The notes: generated by a model not told the origin, from the letters alone. Shown: positions 1 to 12,520, counted from the first letter of the stretch. The stretch is DNA of 64,000 bases from Spirodela intermedia (GCA_902729315.2 LR746279.1:1564001-1628000); one strand, 5' to 3'. Made by a program: numbers and translations.

Positions 1-480
1 CATCTCTCCCTATCTCTCATGAGATCTCTCCCTTTCTCTTCCTCTCTCTCAATCGATCTCCTTCTTTCTCTCTCTTGATTGATCCCCATCTCTCTCTTTC
101 TCTCTCTCTCTCTCATGAGACTTTTCTCTCTCTCTATCTCATGTGAGATTTCTCTCCTCCCTTCTCTTTCTCTCTTTTTCACGGGAGATCTCATCCCTTC
201 TCTCTCTTGTGAGAGCTCTCTCTTCTCTCTCTTTTTCTCCTTCCTTCTCTCTACTTTCCTTTATTCTTCTCACCTCACCCTTTCTATTTTATTATTTTTG
301 TTAAATATTAATAAAATACTAAAATCACTTTATATATAAAGTAAATTAGTTTTCACGACAAATTAATCAATCTCCCTATGTTTGACCTAAGACTTACTCT
401 TATACTAATATTTTATTAAGTCTTAGTTATAAATATTTTTAGATAGTGTACATTTAAACATAATAACAAGTGCACACCAT
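1..480. repeat. CT-rich direct repeat, left copy
   Basis: A pyrimidine-rich block with many CTCTCT runs and repeated TCATGAGA and TCATGTGAG words, followed by an AT-rich tail that ends near GTGCACACCA. The same order of words returns at about 4455-4912 in the same orientation, including the shared tail word GTCTTAGTTATAAATATTTT. The pair could be long terminal repeats or ends of a larger repeat unit. The left copy is cut by the window edge, so its true start is unknown. Confidence 0.7.
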
Positions 481-599
481 TGCGGTTGAGTGGATAGACC
501 CAAACTAGGGGAGCCACAAGCTGGACTCAAGTGGTGAAAGACTTACTTTGTGCACGTGTGCATCACTCCCTTGCTAACATGACTCAGTCGTTGTATATT

Positions 600-2205
600 A
601 AATCACGCAAATATAAAATTTATAAAATTAAAAAATATGAATTTTTTAGATATTTAGAAATATTTTTAAATAAATATATCAATTATAATTCAATAAAACT
701 TCCAAAAATAGTAATAATTTTTTAAGTCGATCACATGGATGTAATATAATATTTGGTAATTATTCAAAATTTTCTTCAAAGAATACGATTTTCTATGAAT
801 TTTATACTAAGAATTGAAAAGGAAATATATTTAAAATTCAAAAAAAAAGGAAATAAGGGTGCGAATGTCAAGATGACGTCAAGACCCAGCAAATGCGAAT
901 CGGGTAGAAATAGAGTTCCGCCTGACGATTCTTACGTAAGTGATTATAGATGATTTAATTAATCAAATTAAGATCTATAAAAGTCAGAAGAATCGTAATA
1001 GAGCAAAGTATATTTTGATAAATTAAAAACACAAAAATTATCACTAAATGAAGCGTAAAGTAAATTGAAAGTAGAAAATAGAGTTATGGCGTCGTGACGG
1101 CAATGCATTGACGATGCACCGGAATCCTAAGCGTTCAGAAGGATCATTGTACAGTGTCCATGGCCTCGAAGACTCTCCTTGGACAAAGACGATGTGGGCA
1201 ATCTCTAGATCTTCTCGCGAAGTCTAGAGATTAATGAAATGGGTCGTCGAGTCGTCTCCAGTGGTTGTCACCCGATGGAGTAGAAAAATGGCAACTTTGC
1301 GGCTCTCCAGCGGCTATCACCCAACAGAGAGGAGTTGGATGGAGGTGGTGCATGTGTCAGGGAGCTTCATCCTCAGGTCCGCGCAGCAAGAGGAGGCTCT
1401 TCATCGCATCTGGTATACTCTCAGGAGGTGGCGACTCATCTCTTAGTAGATCGTCCTCTTCCCGACGACGACTTGTTCGTCGATCAATCAGAGATGATTT
1501 ACTTGATGGATTTGCGATCCTTTTATCGCGAATCGTTTAGCAATTTTAGTAGCAATGCTCCACAAATTGCATTGACGAGATTTTTGCCAATGATCTAGTG
1601 ATTCTCGTTGCTTAATCCTTTACCGGTGATTTGTAGGAAAGTCACGATAATTAGATAAAAATATATGAATTTTGACTCTGGGAGGATTTGAACCCATGCC
1701 GATCGCCTGCCTCTGAGGAATGTGTGACGCAAGTTTAGTCCCACATCATTGTGTGCCGGTTTTTCGAGCGAATATATAGTAATGTTAACTTTTTAAGCAA
1801 AGTCCCTTCTCTCGCGTGTACGACCACTCTTGTCCCATAGCCGGCTGGCCACTAGTGACATGGAAGGGGAGTGGCACACATGTCCCCCTATTAGTCCAAG
1901 CTAAGTCGCTCGAGCCCCTACTCGCAGCTACCCCCCCATTGCGCTTCCGACCCGCTTGCTAGCCTGGTTGGTAGGCGGGTCCCTCCATTTTACAATATTT
2001 TTATTTTTATTTCTTATTCTTCATTTGTCTCAAAAGTAAGACTGTAAAAATCATATAAAATCACATAATTACCCAAAAATTCATGTTAATCAACTGAAAA
2101 CCACAAATCATACTTTAACATAAATATAAGTCTATTTATCATGAGTTAAGGCTAAAAATATATTATTTACTAATTATTAACTCATGATAATGAAGACTTA
2201 TCACC
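600..2205. repeat. left arm of a very long imperfect inverted repeat
   Basis: Read as reverse complement, this stretch matches 2279-4113 along nearly its whole length with many substitutions and small indels. Anchors include TAGACTTATATTT near the centre, AATAGAGTTCC (about 910 against the complement of about 3840) and AATTATAATTCAATAAAA (about 680 against the complement of about 4035). A short open frame around 1390-1598 (HLVYSQEV, EMIYLMD, ALTRFLPMI) has a counterpart on the opposite strand in the right arm. The divergence argues for an old structure rather than an assembly fold-back. Confidence 0.75.
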
Positions 2206-2278
2206 TGCCATGTCTTGGTGGCCAATTGGTCATAGAGCAAGGAGCGTGGTACACACGTGTGCACGCAAGGATGGATGA
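2206..2278. other. spacer of the long inverted repeat
   Basis: About 73 bases between the two arms, with no match to either arm. It is richer in G and C than the inner ends of the arms and contains the small palindromic word ACACGTGTG. No reading frame or known motif is seen. Confidence 0.6.
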
Positions 2279-4113
2279 TGTCTTCATTATCATGAGTTAA
2301 TAATTAATTAATAATATAGTTTTTATCTTAACTCATAATAAATAGACTTATATTTGTGTTAAATTATGAAAAGTGAGTTTTAATTAGTTAATGTAAATTT
2401 TTTGCTAGATATGTAATTTTATGTGATTTTATATAATGTTTATAATCTTATTTTTGACATTAATAAAGAAAAATAAAATAAATAGTAGAAAAAGAGGGGA
2501 ACCCACCGACCAGCTAAGTCGACTAGTATGTCGAAAGCATAGTCAAGTAGAGTCATGAATAGAGGCTCAAGTGGCTAAGGGTGGACCGATCAATTGAGGG
2601 AACACATGTGCATCACTCTCCTTCCACATCATCAATGGCTAGTCAAGCCTGGGGCAAGAAGTGGTCATATATATGCAAGAAAGAGACTCATTGATTCCTA
2701 AATTTCGTATTACTATATATTCATCTCAACATTTAGTGTATAACTAATGTGGGACTAAGTCAGCAATCACACCTTCTCCAAAATATTTTTGATAATTTTA
2801 ATACCTAAAATATTCCTTATTTATAATAATGAGATACCATGATGACATCACTTTATAAGAATATTTGAGTTTTTTTTTCACTCTCTCTCATGCAAGCAAG
2901 CAATCGACATAGGTTTGAATCCTAACAAAGCCAAAATATATATTTTTATTTACTTAAAATCACAATTTTCCTATAAAATGTCAATGAAGGATTAAGTCAC
3001 TAAAATCACTCAATCATTGATAAAAATCTTGTCAACATAATTTGTGAAACATCAGTAATTTTTCCTAAAATTACTGATGATTCTAGATAAATAGATTGTG
3101 AATTCATTAGGTAAATTATCTCTAATTGATCAATTAACGAGTTATTGTCGAAAAGAGGACAATCTATTGAGAGACGAGTTGTCACCTCTAGAGAGTATAC
3201 CAAATGCAATGAAGAACCTCCTCTTGTTACATAGACTTGAGAATAAACCTTCCTACGACACGCCTCACCTTTATCATGCTCATCTCTATCAAGTGACAGT
3301 AACTAGAGAGTCACAAGGTCACCATTTTTCCACTCTACCAAGTGAGACAATTCAACAACCCATTTCGTTGATTTCTAGACTTCACTAAAAGATCTAGAGA
3401 CTATGGACATTGCACATTAATCTTCTCAAACACTTAGGATTCTAACATATCACTAATGCATCGCTATTGCAATGTCAAAACTTTGTTTTATCATTTTTTA
3501 ATTAATTTAACTTCCATCATAATTTTTTAGACTTCGAAAAGAGATCTAATGAATTCTCAAGTTTTTCATATCCAAATAGAACCTTTGAGGCCATAGACAT
3601 TATTTGATGATCCTCCAAAACATATAGAATTCAGTGATCACTATCCCGATGTCAAAACTCTATTTTTCTTACTTTCAACTTAATTTTCACTTCATTTAAT
3701 AATATTTTATGTGATGTCGAGTTTCTAGACTACTCTTCATTTAATTATAGTTCTTCTTATTTTTACAGATCTTAATTTGACGAATTAAATCATTTGTAAT
3801 CACTAAAGAATTATTAGGTGGAACTCTATTTCTGTCCAATTTACATTTGTTGAGGGTTGACATAAATTCCATCCTTGTTTCGCTTTTTTGTGAATTTTTA
3901 AAATATTTTATTTTCATCTCTTAGCCTAAAGTTCATAAAAAAAATAATATTATTTCCAAAAAAATTAAAATATTATCTAATATTATATTATGTCCTAATG
4001 ATTGAGCTAGAAAATTGCTACTATTTTTGAAATTTTATTGAATTATAATTTATTTTAAAATACTTTTATATATCCAAAAATTGATATTTTCTACTTTTAT
4101 AAATTTTAAATTT
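2279..4113. repeat. right arm of a very long imperfect inverted repeat
   Basis: Reverse-complement partner of 600-2205. It is about 230 bases longer than the left arm because a block of about 185 bases occurs twice (about 3370-3510 and 3540-3665), while the left arm has one copy. The minus-strand frame 3209-3006 encodes HLVYSLEV, EIIYLMN and MLTRFLSMI, matching the plus-strand frame of the left arm. The function of that peptide is not recognised. The arm could be a foldback or long-TIR transposon, or an inverted segmental duplication. Confidence 0.75.
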
Positions 4114-4454
4114 ATGTAAATGAGTAGAACTAATTCAAAACTTAATGAATGATCTTTGTTCTTCTTCTGAATCATACAAAACTTATCTAAGATCAAAGTA
4201 AGATTGTTTCCAACTTATTTTCTATTAGTTTTCATAATCAAATCTTGACATATTCATGTTCTTAGAGTTCCATGAATAATGTATTTTTTTTTCAAATGTG
4301 AAATCAGTGAAATTAAAGGCTGACTAATGAGCATTCAATAGTTAAAATAAATTGGAGACATTCAAGGCTGACCTCATATCACACGTGTGAATTCTCGAGC
4401 ACACATTCATCTGAGAATAATAGTCATCGTGAAAATAAATTAACCATATTTCTC

Positions 4455-4912
4455 TCTTTCCTTATTGTCTTATTTCTCTCTCCCTCTCTTGTGAGACTTC
4501 TTCTTCTCTCACCTTGTCTTGTGAGATCTCTCTCTTTGTCTCTCAATTGATCTTCCTTTATTTCTCTTCATTAATCAATCTCCCTCTCTCTTCCTCTCTC
4601 TCCCTCTCTCTCTCTCTCTCATGAGACCTTTCTCTCTCTCTATCTCATGTGAAAGCTCTCTCTTTTCTTCTTCTTTTCTCCATTTCTCTTTTTTATTCTT
4701 TCACCTCACCACCCTATTTTATTATTTCTGTTAAATAGTGATAAAATATTAAAATCACTCTATATATATATATTAATTTAATTCTCACATTAGATTAATC
4801 AATCTCCTTGTGTTTGACCTGAGACTTACATTTGTACTAATATTTTATTAAGTCTTAGTTATAAATATTTTTAGATAATGTCCATCTAAACACAAAGATA
4901 AGTGCACATCAC
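4455..4912. repeat. CT-rich direct repeat, right copy
   Basis: Second copy of the CT-rich block and AT-rich tail seen at the left edge, in the same orientation and ending at GTGCACATCA. Together the two copies bracket the inverted repeat at a spacing of about 4.43 kb. Both end in CA, as LTRs do, but a matching TG start and target-site duplication cannot be shown because the left copy is truncated by the window. Confidence 0.65.
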
Positions 4913-5329
4913 TTGTTTAGGCCCTAAAAGGGTGAAATCTCTACAAAGATGAACTTAAGTTAGTTGAGTGATTGAGCTTGTGAATATTAGTGTAAGGAAA
5001 ATAGTTAAAACATTAGTTCAATTGAAAGTGATGGCAAAGGTTCAATAGTAGACCAAGATTTCAAGAGTTGGGTTGAGTTATGGAGTGTGTAAACATCTTC
5101 TAGTTGATTTTTGTTCATGTAATTCTCCACAAGTTTATCTATGAAATCAAATTAAGTTGCACTCTTCTTCTTCACCCAAATAATGAGAGGCCCTAAAAAT
5201 ATTGAGTGAAATTTTTTGGCCTCCAAAGGTGCTGTCCATAGTTCTAGTAGCACAATTTATGTTTGCTCTAGTAGTTACTTAGAATATACAGCCTTGAATG
5301 ATTAGAGTTTTTCTCAATTATTAAATGAA

Positions 5330-5570
5330 ATTCATATCAATCCTTGACCTTCACAGTCACATCCTCTATCGATCGCCTAGATTTTTTATGAATTTCCATC
5401 AATAGTAGCACAATTGAAGTAATATTAGACTGGGTTTCAGCTCCCCAATATCAACTCCCATATAGACTGAGGCAGGCAAAAGACCAACACTAGCTCCTAA
5501 TTCAAGGAGTGCACTATGTAAGGTAATACTATAAATATCACAAGAAATGAATGGACCACATGGGTCTTAA
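5330..5570 (-). pseudogene. Ty3/gypsy aspartic protease fragment
   Basis: Reading the minus strand, about 5530-5400 gives LELGASVGLLPASVY followed by IGELKPS, which is the typical plant Ty3/gypsy protease signature (L-G-A-S-x-N/G-L-L/M-P) with its downstream G-x-L-K-P motif. The frame is broken by several stops and shifts on both sides, so this is a dead fragment. No integrase or reverse transcriptase of the same element was found nearby. Identification rests on the protease motif only. Confidence 0.6.
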
Positions 5571-8366
5571 AGCATCTTTGGAAGATGGTTTACTAAAAGT
5601 GCACTTAAATCTATGCGTACACAATTCCATGAGAAATTTGGCATAAATAGGACCAAGCTTGATTGCTCCAAGAACATGTTTGGTGTGTAATTCTTTGAGC
5701 ATTAAGTACTTATTATTTTGATGATGACAACACTTATCAGATTAGTTAAAAACACTGAATTATGCTTTAGTTATAATACATTTGACATATGACATTATAT
5801 ATGAGTTCTCATTTTATTTAAATAAAAATTTAGCATTAATCTAAAATAATAATATCAATATCCAAATTTGAATTCACTAAGTGTATTCATGACCAATAAT
5901 GTTGAATTCATCTATTGGATTGATTTCCTAGTGTCAACTAATTATTATGTATATTGCTGTGGAAAATATCAATATTTAGGGAAAATGTCATAGTGAGGAA
6001 TTTGATGATTAGGACATTCAAATCAATGAGAATTCGTAAAATAATATAAATATATATATATATATGAATGCTTACTTAGTTTATTATGTATCCATGACGT
6101 TACATCATTACTTTTGAATGATTTTGATATCAAATTAATCTATTGAATTGAGACCACTCAATCACACAAGATTGCATGAATACCAATAAATACACTTTGA
6201 AAAATAATTTTAAGTATTTTTATTCACTAAAACTATAATTATAAATATTGAGATTGTAACTCAATGCATCTACTTGACAACTGTACTTTATTTAAGGTAA
6301 TTTATATGAGTTTTAATTGCTAAATATTCATTTTATCTAGACACATTATAAATTCTATTTTATTGATATTGGATCCTTACTAGACTTGACTGAACCAATA
6401 CACATTAAATATAAATGTTTCATATTAATGGAATCCCATATTGATTTATTATGCAGATATTTGAATCCTTAAAGGACAAATTTGTTTTCCAACTACTTGA
6501 ATTTATAACTATTTTGGAAATATAGATATTGGAAGACATTGAAAGATGTGGAAGGTTTTGAATTTTTTTCTTTATAAATGCAATGTCGTTCCAACCAATA
6601 TTTAAATATGAATGATCACCTCTAACCTCTCTATTACCTTTAGAGCTTCTTTGATATTTTATGTATAAAATTCTATGAGAATTTGTGAGCATGATTTGAA
6701 ATTCGTATTCAAATGATGAGTGATCATCCTTGACTAAATCAAAGAAGAGACACCTTTTTCCTTCAGCTAACTTCTAAAAGAAAAGAAAAATACAAGATTC
6801 AAGTGAGAACATGTTGATTATGACACGAAAAGTGTATTCCATGATAGCATGTCATCATATTAAAAAATAAATATTTATTATTTTTTTGAGTATTTCATGA
6901 TGTTTAATATTTTAGTAAACTTTTGGAATTTCTCTCTAAGTTTTATAGTCATAACTGATTTTTTATTAATATGAAAGAATTTTAGAAAATTTTAATATAT
7001 TTGTATGATTTTTAAGAAGTTGATATATGCTTTGACAAACAAGATCTGATCTGTGGAGATGAGGTGATAGAATCAAGGGTTGAGGCCTTGACACTCAGCA
7101 TCATCAAATGAGGAGATTGGAAGCCATCGAGAATGTCTACACAATCAATGACAAATGAAGCATACTTACCAAGAGTATAGTAGATCTCAACATTAAGGAA
7201 GATCCTATGGCTCCAACAAGACCTTTAAATCTAATGTTTCAGATCAACTCAAGAAGAAACTAACTCTAGCTTGATTTTATCGCAGCCAAAAAGATAAAAA
7301 TACCCTCATTTAATCACAGCCCTACATGTGTATTCTCATCCTCTCGTGTAAACACTTACACATTTAAGTCGTCATTTAGGGGCGAAAAAAATTGACTTTG
7401 AATGTCTTGACATTTAGTTGGCTTGAATGAAACTACATTGAGGTTCCACATCAATCTTGATGTGTTCAAGTTGATTCACATTTTGATTCGCAACTCAGAT
7501 CATTGGAGAAGTGTACTCGAAGAGAAAATCACCCAGCCTTGGTGAAATATAGATGTCTGAGGCAAGTTTCTCCAAGTCTGATGCGTTTCGAGTGTGAATA
7601 ATAATTTAGCTTTTGTAGATTTAAATAAATAGAGGTATGATGTTAATTTTGTATTGTAATTCATTTTTGAGTGTTATCCCTCTCTTAATCATCTTCTACA
7701 TTGTTGAACTTGTATTTCTCCCTTCTTTGATGACGAAAATTTTTCTTACTCGCCGTCATCTATTCTTTGAGTTTGTTTGAATTAAATCTATCAATCAATA
7801 TATATAGTAACTAAGGAACGCCTAATTCTCTTTTCTTGTGGATAGACTTCAAACTTACCATAGTACTTACTCATTTTAGTATTTTAATTTGATAAATTAG
7901 TGATTTAAATTTTTTTTGATCAACTGATTTGGGGCTTTCAACGACCCTCAATTTTGTTTCATCACCAAGGCTATATCATCTTCATCTTCATTGAATTTCT
8001 AGATGTACCTCAATTGAACATCATCATCCAAAATATGTCCTTAGTAAAATTCTTTCTTATTCTTTGTGCTTTTCTAAAAGATGATTTTGAGATAAAATTG
8101 TGAGAGTTCAGCCCAATAATCAATAGTTGTAATTGAGACATTTGATTAAGTGGAACCCACAAATAAGGTTGGTCTTCGAGAGTGGGTGTAGCTAGGGAAC
8201 CAAACTACTTCAAAATCCTTGAGTCTCATTAGTAGGTCTAGGAAATCATGACTTAGGAGCTGAAAAGATGACTCAATATCTTGATTATAGTTGACCAAAG
8301 TAAAAATTAGAATTAGATCAATTCACCCCCTCCCCCTCTTGAACTTTGTGGCCTTAAATTGAACAA
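5571..8366. other. AT-rich repeat-derived stretch, no gene seen
   Basis: No reading frame with recognisable protein similarity and no splice-compatible coding pattern was found. The last part (about 7000-8360) runs directly into a retrotransposon-like primer binding site and may be the decayed 5' LTR and leader of the copia remnant that follows. Its LTR borders could not be fixed. Confidence 0.4.
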
Positions 8367-10215
8367 ATAGTATCAAAGCCTACCTTTTAAAATGGTCATT
8401 ACCTCAAGGCATAACATAGACGTTTAGTTCACATATTGCCTCTATTCAATGGATCAAATTATATATTTGGAAAAGACAAAATAGAAATCATTATTTGGGA
8501 ATTGGATTTTCAATTTTTGGAGATTTTTATGGATGAACCATTAGTAGTCAATAAATTTGAATCTATTCAACAACAAAGGATGATTTTGTTCATAAATACT
8601 AGATCTAGGAGTTTTTTGATCAGTGTGCTAGATGCTAAGGAGTTCAATCAAGTTTTAACATGTGAATCTCCAAAAGAAATATGATAAATTTCCAAGTGAT
8701 TCATGAAGGAGCTATGAGTTTAAGGCATCTTAAAATATGTCAACTAGTTCATCACAAGGAGATGTTTCAATGAGTGAGAATGTGACAGTTTCATACATCT
8801 TTGATACATTTACTGATATTTTGGATGATTTTAGAAATTTTTGAACAGTGTACCCTTTTGCCAATATGAATTGAAATATTTTAATGTCTATGTCACCACA
8901 TTAGAGAACCAAAGTCACCACCATTGAGTCAACTAAGGAGTTAACAAATTTGTCTTGAAACAACCTATTAGGATCACTATTGACTTATTAAATGGTTTGG
9001 GCCAAGATGAAGTCAGGATAGAAAAATCAAATTGGAAATTTTTGCTCTAAAATCAGCTGAAGTTATAGATGCCTATGATGATTAGGAGAACAGAAGGTAG
9101 AAAAAATAGCTGTGTTGACCAGAAATTTTGTTTAATAAATTTGGGAATAGGTGATTCACGACAAATGAACAAATATTCTCTTCTAATTTTAGTGTAGAAA
9201 ACCTGGTCATCTTAAGGCTGATTGCCCAACATTTAAGGATGAAAAAGGGAAAAAGAAGGCAATGATTGGTACCTAGAGTGATAAAGATGAGTCTTCATTG
9301 GAATTTGAAGAAAGCAAATCGAATATATGCTTTGCAGCAAATGGTTCTAAAATGAATTTTCTTTTGATGAACCATTTAGAGAAAAAGTATATCCATTATT
9401 TACTGATTTCCAAAATGAGTTAGGGAAACAAAAAATATAAAAAAGATAGAAAAGAGAATAAATATTTGAAGGAATAAATTAGAAATATTAATGAAAAAGT
9501 AGGAACCAACCAGAGTATATGGAAAGTCAGAATTTTAAAATTGATGAACTATCTAGAGAAAATATTGAGCTGAAAATAGTATTATAAAAACTTTAGAGAA
9601 ATAGTTATGTTAAAATGATTGACAATGATATGAAAATAGTAGAAAAAGGGAAAATAAAATTAGAAAACTATCTTCCAAAATTCAATTATAGTCAGAAATC
9701 ATTAGATAAACTAATCAAGATCCATCAAAGGCACATAAATAGAGAGGTGGAGTAGAATATTCTACATGGTTGGGTGAGAAGGACAGAAAGTTAGAAACCA
9801 AAAAACTCGTAGCCATCATATTTTTCTTTGTAAAGAAAAATATATGAGTAGGAATATTTCTAGTTTTACATGCTCATCTATAATTTATATGAACTCTAAA
9901 TGAAAAATTAGTCACACTCTGAAATGTGTTAAAAAAGGTCAAAAATTAATCTCAACAACAATTAGGCAATTTTATAAACGACTAAACCTTAGAGAAAATA
10001 ATAGGATTTCAGAAAAATCAAAAATTAGAGAAATCTGAGTTCCCAAAAGTTATTATAAATAATTAAAAGTAGAAATATAGATTTCTTGTGGATCTCCATT
10101 TTGAGATAAATCTTATTTATTTCAAAGGTCTCTCTAGCTGGAAGAAATTCCATGGTACCTTGACAGTGGGTGCTCAAGCCATATGACCAAAGAGCAAAAG
10201 TGACGTGGGACAAAC
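8367..10215 (+). pseudogene. Ty1/copia gag-protease remnant
   Basis: In order on the plus strand: a degenerate primer binding site around 8367-8384 resembling TGGTATCAGAGC; an open gag-like segment 8436-8684 (PLFNGSNY at its start, EFNQV and CESPKEI near its end, as in copia gag proteins); a zinc-knuckle remnant at 9193-9228 (CRKPGHLKADCP, with the first cysteine pair member lost and a stop just before it); and a protease core near 10150-10190 (WYLDSGCSSHMT, containing the catalytic D-S-G). Many stops and frame changes separate these parts, and no integrase or reverse transcriptase follows, so the element is truncated and inactive. Confidence 0.75.
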
Positions 10216-11160
10216 TGATAAAATATACTAGAACAACTCACAAGGAGACTAGAAACATACACACGAATTTTAGAGTCTAGCAGTTTCTAATTTTGACATA
10301 ATTGAATCTTGCAAAGGATTGAAAATAGGATCTTCATCATTACAATGCAACATAATGCAGCATACATGAAAAAGCTTGGTGCACATAGGCATGGTGCATA
10401 GAGGTTAATATTTGACTTTGGCATATAAGATTACTCTGTCAAAGTGAGGTTTACAAAAGGCATTTGTGAAGCTCACAAGATGAAGTGCATGTAGGTGACG
10501 CATGCTGCCTACTATGACATGCCTTTGACAAAATATGATGTAGGTTTATATACATTCATTTGTTGCAGAGCTGGATTACTTTACTAGTATGAGATGGCAT
10601 AATTATCAGTGTCTCATGAAACTCAATGGCTATTAACATGAGGTGGCAGAGTAAATATGAAAATATATATGTAGAGGCATGCAGCATTAGTGCATAGCAT
10701 ACCTGAGCTCCTACAATATAACTATGGTTATCCCTTTCAATTTCATATTATAGCATTGTATTTAGACCATTATATTTAGTATTGTAAATTTTAGTAAGCT
10801 CTTGCTTAGCTTATAGGTGTTTATTTCCCTTTCATGTAGACCATCGGTCCTCTTATTTTATCAGACATTAGCGCAATGCAAGGCTGGAGACCTAGGCAAT
10901 AATGGGTTTATTGCTTAAGATTTGGAAATTGCAATATAATATTAAACAGAAGAGGAACAGCTGAATAAGAATTTTTTAATTATTATTTGATTTATTTCTT
11001 TACGTTAACCTAGCGTCACACGTAATCCTACAAACTCCCGACGGTACGCTGGTTCGCTGGAACTTGAAATCGTGCCACCTATCTGCTCTTTGCTCCTGTG
11101 GCTGCTGACCTGGAAGATGGGCCCCTTCGAGCTTCTGCTGCTGCCCAATGCAGAGATTTA
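10216..11160. other. intergenic, no gene seen
   Basis: AT-rich sequence between the copia remnant and the sHSP promoter. No frame with recognisable similarity. There are several short GCAT-rich words around 10360-10700 but no clear tandem period. Confidence 0.4.
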
Positions 11161-11173
11161 TCGAGAGAATGCT

Positions 11174-11183
11174 AGAATCTTCG
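11174..11183. promoter_or_regulatory. heat shock element upstream of sHSP
   Basis: AGAATCTTCG fits the nGAAnnTTCn heat shock factor site exactly. Nearby GAA and TTC words (GAGAATG just upstream, AGAAGAATCTC at about 11194-11204) could extend it into a multi-unit element. It lies about 50 bases before the TATA box of the intact sHSP gene, the normal spacing for a heat-inducible promoter. Confidence 0.75.
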
Positions 11184-11232
11184 AGATGATGGTAGAAGAA
11201 TCTCAAATAGTCTGGATTTTCTAAACCCTCGC

Positions 11233-11240
11233 TATAAATA
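11233..11240 (+). promoter_or_regulatory. TATA box of sHSP
   Basis: TATAAATA lies 119 bases before the ATG at 11352. Transcription would start near 11265, giving a leader of about 85-90 bases, typical for plant class I sHSP genes. Confidence 0.8.
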
Positions 11241-11351
11241 TATCATCCTCTTCCTCTGATCTCGCCAAACTGCAGAGCTTTTTGAATCCGAATCGTGTGC
11301 CTTCATCTTGTTTCTCGTCAATCTTCCGGATTTCTTTCTCTCGTCACAGAG

Positions 11352-11843
11352 ATGTCGTTGATCCCAGCTTTCTTCGGGAGGCGCAGCACCAACGTCTGCG
11401 ATCCGTTCTCTCTGGATGTCTGGGATCCTTTCCAGGGATTCCCCTTCGGGAACAACCACAACTCCCTCTCCCTCTCGCGCCGGGGGTGGGACTCTGAGAC
11501 CTCCGCCTTCGCCGGTACCCGCGTCGACTGGAAGGAGACCCCGGAGGCTCACGTCTTCACCGCCGACCTTCCGGGGGTGAAGAAGGAGGAGGTGAAGGTG
11601 GAGGTGGAGGAGGGCCGCATCCTCCAGATCAGCGGGCAGAGGAACAAGGAGAAGGAGGAGAAGAGAGACAGGTGGCACCGCGTGGAGAGGAGCAGCGGCG
11701 GGTTCCTGAGGCGGTTCCGGCTCCCGGAGAACGCCAAGGCGGATCTGGTGCAGGCGTCCATGGAGAACGGGGTGCTGACCGTGACCGTTCCCAAGGAGGA
11801 AGTGAAGAAGCCGGAGGTCAAGTCCATCGAGATCTCCGGCTGA
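11352..11843 (+). CDS. class I small heat shock protein (17-18 kDa), intact
   Basis: Intronless gene for a 163-residue cytosolic class I small heat shock protein, an ATP-independent chaperone that forms oligomers and holds unfolding proteins during heat stress. The start at 11352 gives the canonical MSLIPAFFG beginning; an upstream in-frame ATG at 11295 would add 19 atypical residues. The N-terminal arm has [14 protein letters not shown] (17-30). The alpha-crystallin domain spans about 58-150, with [28 protein letters not shown] and the C-terminal GVLTVTVPK block. The C-terminal I-x-I anchor is IEI (159-161). Codon use is strongly GC-rich. A heat shock element and TATA box lie upstream, so heat induction through HSFs is expected. 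Two damaged relatives follow within 3 kb. Confidence 0.95.
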   Translation: MSLIPAFFGRRSTNVCDPFSLDVWDPFQGFPFGNNHNSLSLSRRGWDSETSAFAGTRVDWKETPEAHVFTADLPGVKKEEVKVEVEEGRILQISGQRNKEKEEKRDRWHRVERSSGGFLRRFRLPENAKADLVQASMENGVLTVTVPKEEVKKPEVKSIEISG

Positions 11844-12520
11844 GTTCAGGGGTCCTTCGGTAGAGATGTTCAGCGTTATCTTTTCTACGTGACTTACGAA
11901 TCTTATGCGTTTTCACTGTAAATCCAGAGTGATATCTAGTCCACTCTGTTTCACGCTCTGTTTCTTGAATAATCTAAAGCTATTCCTCGGAGGGTATGAT
12001 TTGTTTCTTCTTCTTCGTCCATTAGACGATTTCCTTCTGGCCAGAGAAATATCTATTTGCTTGATTGTTTACAGAGTTGACATCCTCTGTTAATTAAATC
12101 GCGTCGGAGATCACGATCGAAATGCGCCTCCACGCTTCATTCACTCTCCCTCACTAATCTGTTGTTACAGAGGGGGTCCCAAATAAGAACGGAAGGAACA
12201 GGGGGAGATCCAGTGGATCGAGATTTTACCATTTGAGGATGTCCATATGTGTTATACTCGAGATTTTCTTTCACAAAGTTCAAAGACCACAAGTAGATCG
12301 AAATCATCCACACGATCGGTGCCGGGGCTCGGTTAGATCAGATTCTAACAAAATTTACAGAAATTATCATTTAATTTACTAATTATAGGGGGATTACATG
12401 CGCTCATGAACTTCTGGCGAAGAAGAAGACAAGCACACAAGTCACCGGCGTTTAGAAGTAAACAAGATTCATCCTCACGTCATCCAGGCAAGCCAGAGGA
12501 AGCACCTCCCATCTCCTCTC
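11844..12520. other. sHSP 3' region and intergenic
   Basis: Contains the 3' UTR of the intact sHSP gene and spacer before the minus-strand sHSP remnant. No further coding sequence was recognised. Confidence 0.4.

Noticed and set aside
1681-1705. tRNA-like B box (complement of GGATTTGAACCC)
   Set aside because: No A box, acceptor stem or cloverleaf can be formed around it; the counterpart in the right arm of the inverted repeat is equally isolated.
11232-11678. 148-codon minus-strand frame opposite the intact sHSP
   Set aside because: A GC-rich coding strand leaves the opposite strand open; the plus strand encodes a complete sHSP with all family motifs.
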